A stretch of DNA of 64,000 bases from the NCBI GenBank assembly GCA_012845835.1, contig JABAKD010000002.1:11940120-12004119 (forward strand), read 5' to 3'. The position numbers and the translations under genes are program-made. This document shows positions 49,846 to 60,299 of the stretch, piece by piece. The stretch's first letter is position 1, and the number at the start of each line of letters is the position of its first letter. The notes under the pieces are model-generated. The model was given only the letters and a program-made list of their open reading frames with translations. It was not told where the DNA came from and did not search any database. Origin of the DNA: Undaria pinnatifida (lineage: Eukaryota; Sar; Phaeophyceae; Laminariales; Alariaceae).

Positions 49846-52800
49846 TCAGGACAACACGCAGGTCTTGGGGCTACGGGAGGTATAGTCGGGGACCTCGCCA
49901 CCGTTTACTCTCTCGTCGTGCCGTCTGTGGTTGACGATGCTCGCCTTCACCACTCCCCCCACAGCGTCCAGCTGCGACCTTGAGTGGGCTATGCCCGAAA
50001 GATGCCCCGCTATTCGATGGAAGCACGCGTCCACCTGCATTGGGAAAATATAGGGTGAGGCCGCCCTCGTCATGAAACGCGGTTGATGTGTGCAGTATAC
50101 TACGCTGAAGTATTTTTCTTATTGACCATGGCTACCCGACAACTTGCAGCACGACGATGATGAGTTTCAAAGTCGATCGCTCATACACATTCCCATAAAA
50201 CTGAGAAAAAATAAACAAGACAAAATCAAAAAGAAAGGAAAACCTATATGCACAAACCGTAGATCCCTTCTGTGACTACTTCCGGGTTGGCATCGAGCTA
50301 CTCCTATCGTGTTTTTGGTTGCTATCTCAAAGGGCCTTTGAAGGGGTCCGTTAAACCCTTTGGTTGCGGCGTTTTCTTTTTCGACGAATCATCCCACGGT
50401 AGGGGCTTGCATTTTTTGCGCCCAAAAAAAGAAGGCGTTTCTGTCCGGTTGAGCTCCTCAAGTGAGGAACTTCCGGTTTTGGTCTAATAATTTTACGAGT
50501 GTACTCGGATTTACGAGTGTGTTCGGATTATGACTAGTGCATGGAAGAGTTGGTCGGATTGTGCGATCGAATGCCTTCGAAGTCATGTAGTATTGGGTGA
50601 GATATTGAGCTAGCTCCTCATGTTGGGAGCTCAGAAAAATACTCGAGTCTGCTGCAACCCTGCTAGCGTGGGATAGCTCCCAGGAATACCGAGAACGTAA
50701 ACGACATGGTACGGCTCTGATAACAATATAGGGTAAGCGTGCACCCGTGCGATAATCAACATGCGGGTGCGCGTGTCAAATAGCCCCCATCGCCGCGCTT
50801 TGGACAACATCCCCCATCCCCTGCCCCCGCAAACCGGGCTACTCCGCGTGGCGGGCGCCAAAAACCGTCACGTTTTTTCGACAGTTTTTTTGTCGCCTTT
50901 TAAGTCCCCAAAGAGTTTAACCCACGTCTTCTCGTACCTCATCTTCGGACTTGGCGGGCATGAAGAAGGTGTGCATTGTACAACATTTTACATTCTGTTG
51001 CACTGTTACTGGATCTTAGTAAAGAGGGTTGAGAATAGCAAGCCCGCACTTCCCGCTTTTTAGGCCGCTATTCTTAGGTTTCAACACAAGGCCGCTGAGG
51101 GTAAATATGTACGGAGGCGTACTAACACCCATTATACATCAGAGCGCTACCGACGGACGGATAGACGCGCGCGTGCATCGGGGGGGGGGGGGGGTCACCA
51201 CCCATGCTTCGCGATGGAAACGAAAGCAGGTATCGACCGGGAGAAGGAAAGTATACTAGCGACCACGGCTTGTCCAGAAGGTCGCTGAGCGTAAAACCCC
51301 CTACGATTCGAACTGGTAAGTAACAGCGATGATCCAAAAAATAAAAAACATTCAAACAGGTTAAACCTGCGCCTTCCCGTACCTGATCTCCGGGCTTGAC
51401 TGGCATGCAGAAGGTGTACGCACAACGTTGCATATTCGGTTGGGTTGTGTGGTTAATTGCTCTTCCTAAAAGTTTAAAGTTCACATAACCAAACCGTGTT
51501 TATGTCTTTAGAAGGTGGCCATGGTTGAGTTACATCAGAAGGGACGGCACCTGCGACTCCGGTTTTATCCACAAGGCCACCATGGGTAAAACCCTGTACA
51601 ACTTGAGCTAGCAAGTAAACGTGACTATTCAAAAACAAAGCAAACCCTTGCCCCCCCCCCCCCCCGTACCTGATCTCCGGATTTGGCCGACATGAAGAAG
51701 GTGTACATTCCGTTGTCGTCCGCAAATTGATGGGCGCTTACTGTTCGCACGGCTCTTAGGTGGCTCAGGTCACCTGAAACGGCCGGGGGGGGGTGATTCA
51801 GCGCCATGTACGGGGCACATTGACTCGGAAATCGCATTAAATAACATATTCCAGGTACAGTACAGGACACCAATGTGAAGGAGCATGGCAATAAGAGAGG
51901 CAGGCTGACATTTACAATTGAACAGAAGAAATCCTGGATCCATTTTGCTGAAGTGTGTCTAAAACATACCCTCGCTCAATAAGAAAGCCAAGCAGGGTCT
52001 GTGTTTCTCTTTCTTACGGAGCTGTTGTTGTGCTTGCCATCCGACAACGCGTGGCGTTAGTGTCAATCGCAAATCGTGACAAAACAAACAGATATTGAAG
52101 ACCACTAGGACTGCAAAAGGTCCAGGGTGTGTTATTACCATGCTTCTGTACCGGGAGCTTCAGCGCCAACCACTCACACTCAGCCGCAGACAGAAGATGA
52201 AAACCAAGGGAAACAACCAAATACCTCGGCCTTACCCTCGGCCTTGAATAAAGCATGAGAGCTAACATTATTGAGCAATTATATTTGCAGCTAAACTAAG
52301 CTAAACTCATTGAGAGTTTTCGATTGGACGCTAAATTTGCCAAACACTTCTTATTGGCGGGTGCCTCTTGTTCTCCCACACCGACATGGACGTGGAGCAG
52401 CATACGGGTGAAATCAGCTACCCGTTACCCGCTATTTTTTAGTGAATTGCTTCGAAATACCGTCGGATTATGTGACGATTCGTGGCGTCATTGTTTGATA
52501 CCAGTGTGCTGGTGCATAAAAAACGGTTGATTGTCGCGAGGATCGACGATCGTGATCATCAAGTTCGCCTTTTTTTCATCAAAGATCGCCGAAAACATCG
52601 AGATGGGAGATTGTTTTCTGCCGCTCTTGTTATAAATATTCCACCGCCCTAGGCTTCGTGCACCCGATCTCTAACATGACGACGTACGGCATGGTGTCTC
52701 TGGTGTCTCACAGTGCTGTCTCCCACTCGTTCCCGGCGATGGCGACGTACGGGTTGGTTTTGATTGGCGAAGGTCTTCACACGGCGACATCAACCGTCCA

Positions 52801-54894
52801 AGCCATAGCCCAAACCTTGAACTTGAATACGTTAAGAGAGGAACCTAAGCTCTCAATAATGCACGTTTTTGTATTGGAATTGTAAACTTTTTTTATTGGA
52901 CGAGAAGCACGTGTATGCAGTATACTTTTCATTTTTATTGGAAGCCATACTTACTAAACGCCACTGATTGGACGCCGAAGTTTTCTTCACACTGTTCGTT
53001 GGCGGATGTCCCGCACTGGTCTCTCACATTTGTTCCCGACCATGGCGACGTACGGCATGGTTCCATTGGCGAAGGTCTTCACCACCAAGCGATACCAATC
53101 ATCTAGGTTCTGAAAACTGTCGTAGTTCGTGATGTCGTAGCACATAACCACCGCCTGTTTATAGGTTGAATCACAACGCGGAATCGAAAAGCAAGCGTTG
53201 GGGTTATTTTGTTTGCAGTGTGTATAATTTTTTATATGTCAGGTCTAAAACGTGGAGTATGAGCTTCAGCGTCCATCATCCCCGGTTTTTATTTTTATTT
53301 CGTTTAAAAATTGCCCGATGTTTATTACCGCACTCGTGCATTCGCTTTTTCGCGTTGTTTTTTGTGCTGGCTTCTGTATCCCCACCGGAGATTCTGGTGG
53401 TGATTTTATTGCGGGTGATCGGTGGTGCAACGTTCAGTTAGTTGGCTATACGACGGTAGCTGCCAGGCCTTTTCACAATAAATACCGGAGTAGTCCCAGA
53501 AAAAAAAAACACTTTTCGTTCTCTCTCATTCTCGAATCTCACATGTGCCCCGCCGATGTACTTGGACATCATCTTGCTCCCAATGCTCTGCCCTCCGATA
53601 TCCCATATTTGTAACGCCACATGGACTTCCCCTAAGAACGACAAAGATTAAGATTAAGATCGATAGATCGCGCACATCGGACAGATCAGGTCCACATTTC
53701 ATTATCCAGTTCACATGATAAAGGGTGCACACGTCAGGCGCATCAGATAGATCCCCATTTTTATCATCTAGGCTTTCCGGGGTGGATGCACACATTTGAC
53801 AGCTCAGATCCCCATTTCACGATATAGTTAGTTCGAACGAAAAATATTGCACACATCGACAGATCAGATCCTCATTTAATTATATAGTTGCACAAGTTGC
53901 AGACATCGACAGATCAGATTTCAATTTCATTACGTTATACAGTTGGAACGACAAAAGCTGCACACATCCGATAGATCACGTATATCCTCGATATGATCTA
54001 GAGCTTTCGGGGCAGCTTTCTCACATCGAACAGATCAGATAGATCCCAGACAGATCCCCATTTCATTTTCTAGCCATTTTGGGGCAGATCGATCTCTATA
54101 TATTACCTGCACGCTATGACACAGTTCCCATGCACATGTCTGCCAGGGGTGATCTGAATGATACAGCTCTCCTTGCACAACGTACATCACACGAAAAATA
54201 CAAGATTTACATAAAAAATGTTGCAGATGTTGCGTATGTCGGACGTTTCAGATCCCCGTGACATGTAATAGATTTTTTGGGGCAGATACGCCCCTCATGG
54301 TTATACGATCTGCACGGTGTATACGCCATGCGATCCGGGTGGGGTCTGCATTTCACGACTCGAGCGCAAATGTGCACCGGTTGAAATCTGCGTGATGCTG
54401 CTCTTGAACAACCTCTCACAACGGCACGTACAGAATCTAGATGATATGCAAGATCGTGAAATGTCCGCTTTGTAAAAGATTCGCGTTAAAAGCGGAGATT
54501 CTCCCCCTTCTTCCTCAAGAAGCCGGTGCTACGTGAGTGCTGGTGCTGGTGGGGGAGTACTACGTACGCCGTGCAAATACTACCCCCGCCCCCGGCATCA
54601 TCGGGCGAGTGTTTGATCGGAGGCAAGGGAGGACACCTCTAGAACACGCCACCTAACCTGAATTCGGCTTCCTCAAAACGCAAACATCCTTGCCCGCTCG
54701 TATACCTGGTAAAAAGAGGCTTTCAAAATGGAAGAATCCGAGCACGTTCTCACCCAAGCCTCACCTGGTAAAACGATTCGTTTCACGAAAAAGTCCAAGC
54801 CGATGGTTTGCTTGTAAGATTGCGAGAAATCGTCTTGGGCGAACCTAGTCGCGATTGACGTCTTTCCTACTGTGCCATCACCCAGCAGAATCAC
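49846..54894 (-). CDS. RAB28: Rab28-type small GTPase, 5 exons found, 5' incomplete
   Basis: Exons in gene order: 54894-54765, 53631-53543, 53154-53028, 51773-51670 and 50034-49846, all GT-AG and in phase, 212 residues. GTPase motifs: GDGTVGKTS (P-loop), [18 protein letters not shown] (switch I), WDIGGQ (G3; the form typical of Rab28), NKCD (G4) and SAK (G5). [15 protein letters not shown] is also typical of the family. The protein ends CVLS, a CaaX box predicting farnesylation, as in human RAB28 (also CaaX) and unlike the double-cysteine ends of most Rabs. The short first exon with the start codon should end in phase 0 above 54894 but was not found. Rab28 works in endosomal traffic and, in several lineages, at cilia. 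Four intronic echoes of its exons are annotated separately. Confidence 0.92.
50389..50676. mobile_element. MITE family A, copy 3
   Basis: The left end CATCCCACGGTAGGGGCTTG and the right end CTGCAACCCTGCTAGCGTGG then GAT form imperfect inverted repeats of about 22 bp. It lies between the duplicated exon edges and the terminal exon of Rab28. Confidence 0.7.
50925..50990 (-). repeat. Decayed copy 2 of Rab28 exon 51670-51773
   Basis: GTACCTCATCTTCGGACTTG then GCGGGCATGAAGAAGGTGTGCATT matches the true exon end (GTACCTGATCTCCGGATTTG, GCCGACATGAAGAAGGTGTACATT). The donor is intact. The copy covers about 45 exon bases and lacks an acceptor. It is the more distant, downstream copy. Confidence 0.9.
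51225..51445 (-). repeat. Decayed copy 1 of Rab28 exon 51670-51773 with intron
   Basis: 51381-51425 repeats the exon end with an intact donor (GTACCTGATCTCCGGGCTTG). The intron below it (GACCACGGCTTGTCCAGAAG and AACTGGTAAGTAACAGCGAT) repeats 51545-51650. The duplicated unit is therefore about 290 bp and includes exon edge plus intron. Confidence 0.9.
52665..52800 (-). repeat. Decayed copies of Rab28 exon 53028-53154
   Basis: GGCGACGTACGGGTTGG and GGCGAAGGTCTTCACACGGC repeat the exon's GGCGACGTACGGCATGG and GGCGAAGGTCTTCACCACCA. A second fragment GACGACGTACGGCATGGT sits just below, at 52678. At least one echo, probably two, lies downstream of the exon in gene direction. Confidence 0.85.
53650..54330. 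repeat. CAGATCAGATCCCCATTTCA tandem repeat (intron)
   Basis: Eight or more irregular units of 60-80 bp, each with ACATCGACAGATCAGATC and CCCATTTCATTATATAGTT-like blocks, fill the Rab28 intron. It is the longest member of the GATCTG-type repeats in the window. Confidence 0.8.
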
Positions 54895-54990
54895 CTGGAC
54901 AAAAAAGTAGGAGCAGAAGGAAGTTAGGCCTCGTTTATATGTCTTCCTCCTTCGGTTTTCCTTTCTTTTCTTTTTTTAGGGATTTTTTTT

Positions 54991-55041
54991 ATGAGTGATT
55001 GACGTTTTTCCTACTGCACTATCGCCAAGCAGAATCACCTG
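54991..55041 (-). repeat. Copy of the Rab28 P-loop exon edge with acceptor
   Basis: On the minus strand CAG|GTGATTCTGCTTGGCGATAG followed by TGCAGTAGGAAAAACGTCAA reads VILLGDSAVGKTSI in frame. The true exon at 54894 starts [14 protein letters not shown]. Both acceptor and P-loop are intact, but similarity ends after 43 bases at a poly(A) stretch, so it has no switch I and no good donor. Confidence 0.9.
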
Positions 55042-55317
55042 AATATATAACTGAGATTGGTGGTGTTCGGTGTATTGTGTCAGCTTTTTGCGTTTCGTGT
55101 CACCGAAAAGGGACACGAGCATTGGCCCTATATTGGAACGGGTTTGCGCTGCACGTTGTCGGAAGGCAAATTAAACCATTCCGGTATCAAACGACATCAA
55201 CCAATCCAAGCTGCCATAATCCCTTCCCCCCCGCGACGTGCTGCGTGATCAATGGCCAAATGACTAAGGCAAGCAACAACTGAGTACGCCCCCCCGTACC
55301 CCCCCCCCCCGCTCGCG

Positions 55318-55513
55318 ACGTGCTGGTTGGTGGAAACCCGACGTGCTCCGCCCCGGCATTGCAGAGATGCGAGGGTACATGGCATGGTCATACGACTATC
55401 GCTATGCATGAAACGAGTACACCCTCCCAACCCCCTCCCCCACGACGTGCTCCGTCTCGGCATTGTAAGGATGCGACTATGGTTATGCATGAAATGAGCC
55501 CCCCCCCCCCCTA
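55318..55513 (+). repeat. Poly(C)-ending repeat, copy f (doubled end)
   Basis: It has CCCGACGTGCTCCGCCCCGG, GATGCGAGGGTACATGGCAT and TATGCATGAAACGAGTACAC, then CCCTCCCAACCCC. The 3' part is repeated (CGACGTGCTCCGTCTCGGCA ... TATGCATGAAATGAG), ending in 12 Cs. This is the clearest poly(C) terminus. Confidence 0.8.
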
Positions 55514-55945
55514 ACGCGCGGGAACCTCTGGCGAGAGAAGGTCAGCTCACGGCGGACGCAGCAGCTTGGCGTATACTCACTCGAGAAGTATTATCTCTCG
55601 TGAGCCGCAGCCCTTCATTGGTGTGCTTACGTTTATCGAGGCTCACAACCTATGGGTGGAATCTCTGCTTAAGTACCACATATCGCTATGAACACTGTGT
55701 TAGCATCTCTGCCGAGAGAAGCTCAGGTCACTGCGGACGCAGAAGCTGGGATACAGTCTCACTCGAGGCGTACTTCGTGAACAGCACCTCCGAGTTAGTG
55801 TGTTCACGTAAAATGAGGCTCATAACCTATGGGCGGGATCTCCGCTAGAGGCGTGTGATGCGAGGCTTCTTCGTGCTTACAAAAATCGAGGCTCATAACC
55901 TGCCGTTGAGAGCTTTGCATGAGGCATATATGTACGGTGCGCGGC
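55514..55945. repeat. Tandem duplication, about 190-bp units
   Basis: GCGAGAGAAGGTCAGCTCAC / CCGAGAGAAGCTCAGGTCAC and GAGGCTCACAACCTATGGGT / GAGGCTCATAACCTATGGGC mark two full units, with part of a third (55880-55945). No splice-site-bearing ORF was seen, although this is where the missing Rab28 first exon could lie. Confidence 0.8.
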
Positions 55946-56687
55946 TTCCGAGTTACGCCAGGCAGCCCGCAAGAGAAGCAAGCACTATAAGTCGGGGTCA
56001 GTCAATTGCTTGCTGCGTGAGCTTCAGCTCTGGAGAGCTTTTCAAAGTAAAAGATTAGTTGTGTGAATTATCGATCTTGTTCAGGAGGGCAGGATGAGGA
56101 GGAGAAGAAGAGGAGTGACAGGGTGTGAGGGTGGCACCCTTGTCGCCTCTCGAACGAAATGAATCAAAGCAAGACCCTACGACAAAAGAAGAAACGACCC
56201 CGAGCACCCCGGATGCTTGCTTGTTCGTTGATACGGTTATATGGTGTTCGATGTTTGCGAGTTCTGAACCCCTCATGCTTCATCCACGAAACGACATTTG
56301 AGTGTGCTGCATATCTACTATAGATACGTGACATACCACACTGCTTGTACTGCCGTATAACTTTGTACTGCTTTTGCGTTCTCGCTTCAGGCGAAAATGT
56401 TACCAATCAGCGACTCGGTAGGCTGCTCTACTGCTGGGCAGCAAGGTAGCGTCGTAGTAGCACAGCAGTATACTGCATGCTGCACCAGTATAATTATACT
56501 GCTGTACCATTATTAAATATGCTGTGCCAGTATCAAGCACGCAAGCCGTACTGCCTGCGTGGTTTCTTCCTTCATGGCCCGAACAGCCCGAATTCGATAA
56601 GATGTATATCGGAACTACATAACCGTATATTGTCGGAGGACAATCATAAAATAAGGGCTGTTCCTAACGAACAAAAAAAAGTGCTAG

Positions 56688-57160
56688 GAATCGTGACATT
56701 TGAGGGTGACAAAATGTCACGAATCCTGACGTTGAATTTCTAACGATAAAAAACGATATGTTACGTTTCGTGACATTTACTCTCAAAACGCCACAGACTT
56801 TCCGGCGTTTCCTGTGGGCAGTCGCTCATCGCCCGCAGTACCTCGTCTTTCCTCGCAGTCGGCATGCTTAGCAGGGTCTGCCATGCCTCATATGTGCCCC
56901 CACCGGCCTTGGATATCCTCTCTCGGTGGCCATGGGGTGCCGAGTGGTTTTGTGTGTCTTGATCAGGCGTGTTTTCGTGTTTTCAAGAGGAGTGTCATTT
57001 GTCAGGAATCGTGATTATGAATCGTATTGACCAAATAAACCTAGAAAAAAAATGTCATGATTCAAGCATGATTCGTGATACTTTTGTCACACACATCATG
57101 ACATGAAAAATCAGGAAAAAATCAGGATTCCTGACAAAAATGTCACGATCCCTGACATAT
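56688..57160. mobile_element. Element with TAGGAATCGTGACATTT inverted ends
   Basis: The left side has CTAGGAATCGTGACATTT and TGTCACGAATCCTGAC. The right side has complementary blocks (TCAGGATTCCTGAC, TGTCACGATCCCTGAC). The enclosed minus-strand frame (56915-56795) reads GTYEAWQTLLSMPTARKDEV and then LRAMSDCPQETPESLW without a stop. I do not recognise it; it could be a transposase remnant. Confidence 0.5.
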
Positions 57161-58214
57161 TTTGTTGAGCAGACGCCAGAAAGCGGTATACCGCCACCAT
57201 TCCGCGCCACCGCGCGGCACAGCAGAATACACCTGGGCTTTTGGCCCCGACCCGCGACGCTGATTGGTCAACTCAGCCTCGTACCGGTTTTTGACTCCTT
57301 GCGGTATATTGTACCGCAGCTTTTCAGCTCGGCCGTCACCGTTTCCTGACGCGACCCATAACGCTTTCTGTCGCAAAATACACCCATGCGGACCGACTTC
57401 GCCCCAGGTTCTTCACAGCCCATACCTGTAGCCTTCCAATTTCCGACCGAATCTACTACCATGGGCACAACGCCATGTAGCATCCATAGAACGACGCGCT
57501 TTATATATTCCTTCATATTTCGGATTCCCCCAGAGATATGGATATACCTACCCCCAACGAATCTCACATTTTCGACCCTCAACAACCCATCTTCCCCGCG
57601 TCGGCAAAACGTTTCTAAGCCGGAGCATACATCCATACTTCTTGTGCCTCCGGCTTAAACAAACCTACCCGATCATGTCTGTGTCGGTAGACTGACTGCA
57701 TGGCTACAAGATTACATGTAGAAGGCTATGTACGAGACTACATGCAATATACTCCACCGATATTTTCAATGTCCACATTTCAATGGTCGAAAGCCGTTGA
57801 TTCGTACATAACCCGCAGTGTACGACTACAAAGATGGCGCCACCACTCAAAAACCTCTTTTTTGTTTAATACCAGGTTTTGGGGTATGGGTAGTTAGTGC
57901 ATTACAGGTTATTTTCCGGGCACCTCAAGGGTGCCCAAGTTCTTGACTACCAAGTTTAAGTGGTGGCGTCTTCTCCTTGCGTGGATTTCAACATAACAAT
58001 GCGGTGTACGAACTCGCAAGGCGGACGGCCGACGTCATCGGGTGTATGTGTGGGCCAATAGGGCCGTGCACGTGTAGCGGGACTGTCACTCCCTCTCTGT
58101 CCCTTTGCCCCAGCCTTTTCCCCGCCATCCATACATACCTAACCCAATACTGAAGCCTGTCCTGTGACCACGGACTTGATTATGCGACTGATAATGTGAG
58201 AACAACAACAACAA

Positions 58215-58252
<38 letters not shown>

Positions 58253-59017
58253 ACAACTATAATACGTGTCCGTGGGGTGTGCGAGCTACGTATGGTACGA
58301 GCTATAGGTGGTTGAGCAGCGGTTCGTGCTGTGTGCGGAAGGGGTGTTGGAATGATTGCTCTGAAGGTATCCGAAATATGAAGGAATATGAAAGTGCGTC
58401 GTTCTATGGATGCTACATGACGTTGTGCTTGTGGTTGAGATTCGGTCGGAAGTTGAAAGACTATGGACCGTGAAGAGCCTGGGGCAAAGTCGGTCCGCAT
58501 GGTGCATTTTGCGACAGAAAGCGTTATGGGTCGCGTCAGGAAACGGTGACGGCCGAGCTGAGAAGCCGCGGTACGATGTACCGCAAATAGTTGGTGTCAA
58601 AAACCGGTACGAGGCTCAGTTGACCAATCAGCTTCGCGGGTTGGGGTCAAAACCCCAGGTGTATTCTGCTGCTGTTGTTGTTGTTGTTGCTCTTACATTA
58701 ACTCGCATAGTCAAGTCCGTAGTCACAGGACAGGCTCCAGTCACTCTGGAGCTGAGGAATACCCCAGGGAAAACACACGAACAAACCAAAGGTGGTAGAC
58801 GCATATATCACAGCTGACGCAATTCATGCCTCCACTAGAAAAATTAAAAAAGTGAAATCGGGAGTCAGCCTACGATGTGCCAGGTCCATACTGGTGCATA
58901 CGTCTCACTAATCGCGCCTGGAAAAACCGACTATACCGCTTGCCACCCAAGAAAGACTACCACGTATATATGGCACGTAGTACCTATCACTACGCACACG
59001 CACGAAGACGCCAGTCA

Positions 59018-59178
59018 ATTGGAAAAAAGGAAAAGAAAATAAGAGAACACAAAGGAAAGGAAATAAAAGACAAGGAAACAAAAAAAACGAAAAAGGAAAG
59101 GAAAGAAAAGAAAAGGCAAGAAAAGCAAGAAAAGACAAGACAAGAAGAGGAAGCGAGGAAAGGAAAAGAGAAAAAAAT
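59018..59178. repeat. Purine-rich A/G tract
   Basis: The tract is almost pure A/G (GGAAAAGAAAATAAGAG type) and gives lysine-rich pseudo-ORFs. It could be a decayed poly(A)-rich retroposon tail. Confidence 0.7.
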
Positions 59179-59384
59179 GTCATGCTAGCAGACCCTACGA
59201 ACTGACTAAAGACGGCATTGGGCTCCTAGAGGATATCAAGTGCATAATCAATGGCACTGGGGAGAGAACGCAACATGGCGAAGAAGTCAGGGCGGTCTTA
59301 CCCTATCTTGTGACGGCCATTGGAAGGCCCACAAATTTCAAGACGATGATGGCCAGACCCAGACTTCAGTCTCTTGGGCAGGAC

Positions 59385-60275
59385 GCCCCGCCTTCTCCCC
59401 CACTCCCTCCCCCCTCCCCCCCTCCCCCCCCCGCCCCTCCCTCCCTCCCCCCTCCCCCCCTCCCCCCTCCTCCCCTCCCCCCCTCCCCCCCTCCCCCGTC
59501 CCCCGTCCCCCCCCCCCCCCCTCCCCCCTCTCCCCCCCCCCCCGCACCCCCTCCTCCCGCCCCCTCTCCTCCCTCCCCCCCTCCCCCCTCCCCCCTCCCC
59601 CCTCCCCCCCTCCCCCCTCCCCCCCTCCCCCCTCCCCCCTGCCCCCCTCCCCCCTCCCCCCCTCCCCCCCTCCCCCCTTCCCCTCTCCCCCCTCCCCCCC
59701 TCCCCCCTCCCCCCCTCCCCCCTGCCCCCCTCCCCTCTGCCTCCCTCCCTCCCTCCCCCCCTCCCCCCTCCCCCCCTCCCCCCTCCCTCCCTCCCCCCTC
59801 CCCCCCTCCCCCCACCCCCCCTTCCCCCTCCCCCCCTCCCCCCTCCCCCCCTCCCCCCTCCCCCCCTCCCCTCTCCCCCCCTTCCCCCTCCCCCCCTCCC
59901 CCCTCCCCCCTCCCCCCCTCCCTCCTCCCCCCTCCCCCCTCCCCCCTCCCCCCCTCCCCCCTCCCCCCCTCCCCCCTGCCCCCCTCCCCTCTCCCCCCCT
60001 CCCCCCTTCCCCCCTCCCCTCTCCCCCCCTCCCCCCCCTCCCCCCCTCCCCCCCTCCCCCCCTCCCCCCCTCCCCCCTCCCCCCTCCACCCCTCCCCCCT
60101 CTCCCCCTCCCCCCCTCCCCCCTACCCCCCTCCCCCCTACCCCCCTCCCCCCTCTCCCCCTCCCCCCTCCCCCCTGCCCCCCACCCCCCCTCCCCCCTCC
60201 CCCCCTCCCCCCTCCCCCCTTCCCCCCTCCCCCCCTCCCCCCCTCCCCCCTCACCCCCTCCCCCCTCCCCCCGGC
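59385..60275 (-). repeat. (GGGGGGA)n tract of a LINE 3' region
   Basis: About 880 bp consist almost only of CCCCCCT units on the + strand, so G6A on the LINE sense strand, with rare A or G changes. The tract lies between the LINE coding end (60445) and the LINE 3' block AAGTCTGGGTCTG (59338-59375, minus). The LINE fragments at 46380 and 6970 carry short G-rich tracts at the same position. All reading frames are open, which yields spurious proline- and glycine-rich ORFs. Confidence 0.95.
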
Positions 60276-60299
60276 CGCTTAGAGATGCCGACGGTGGAT

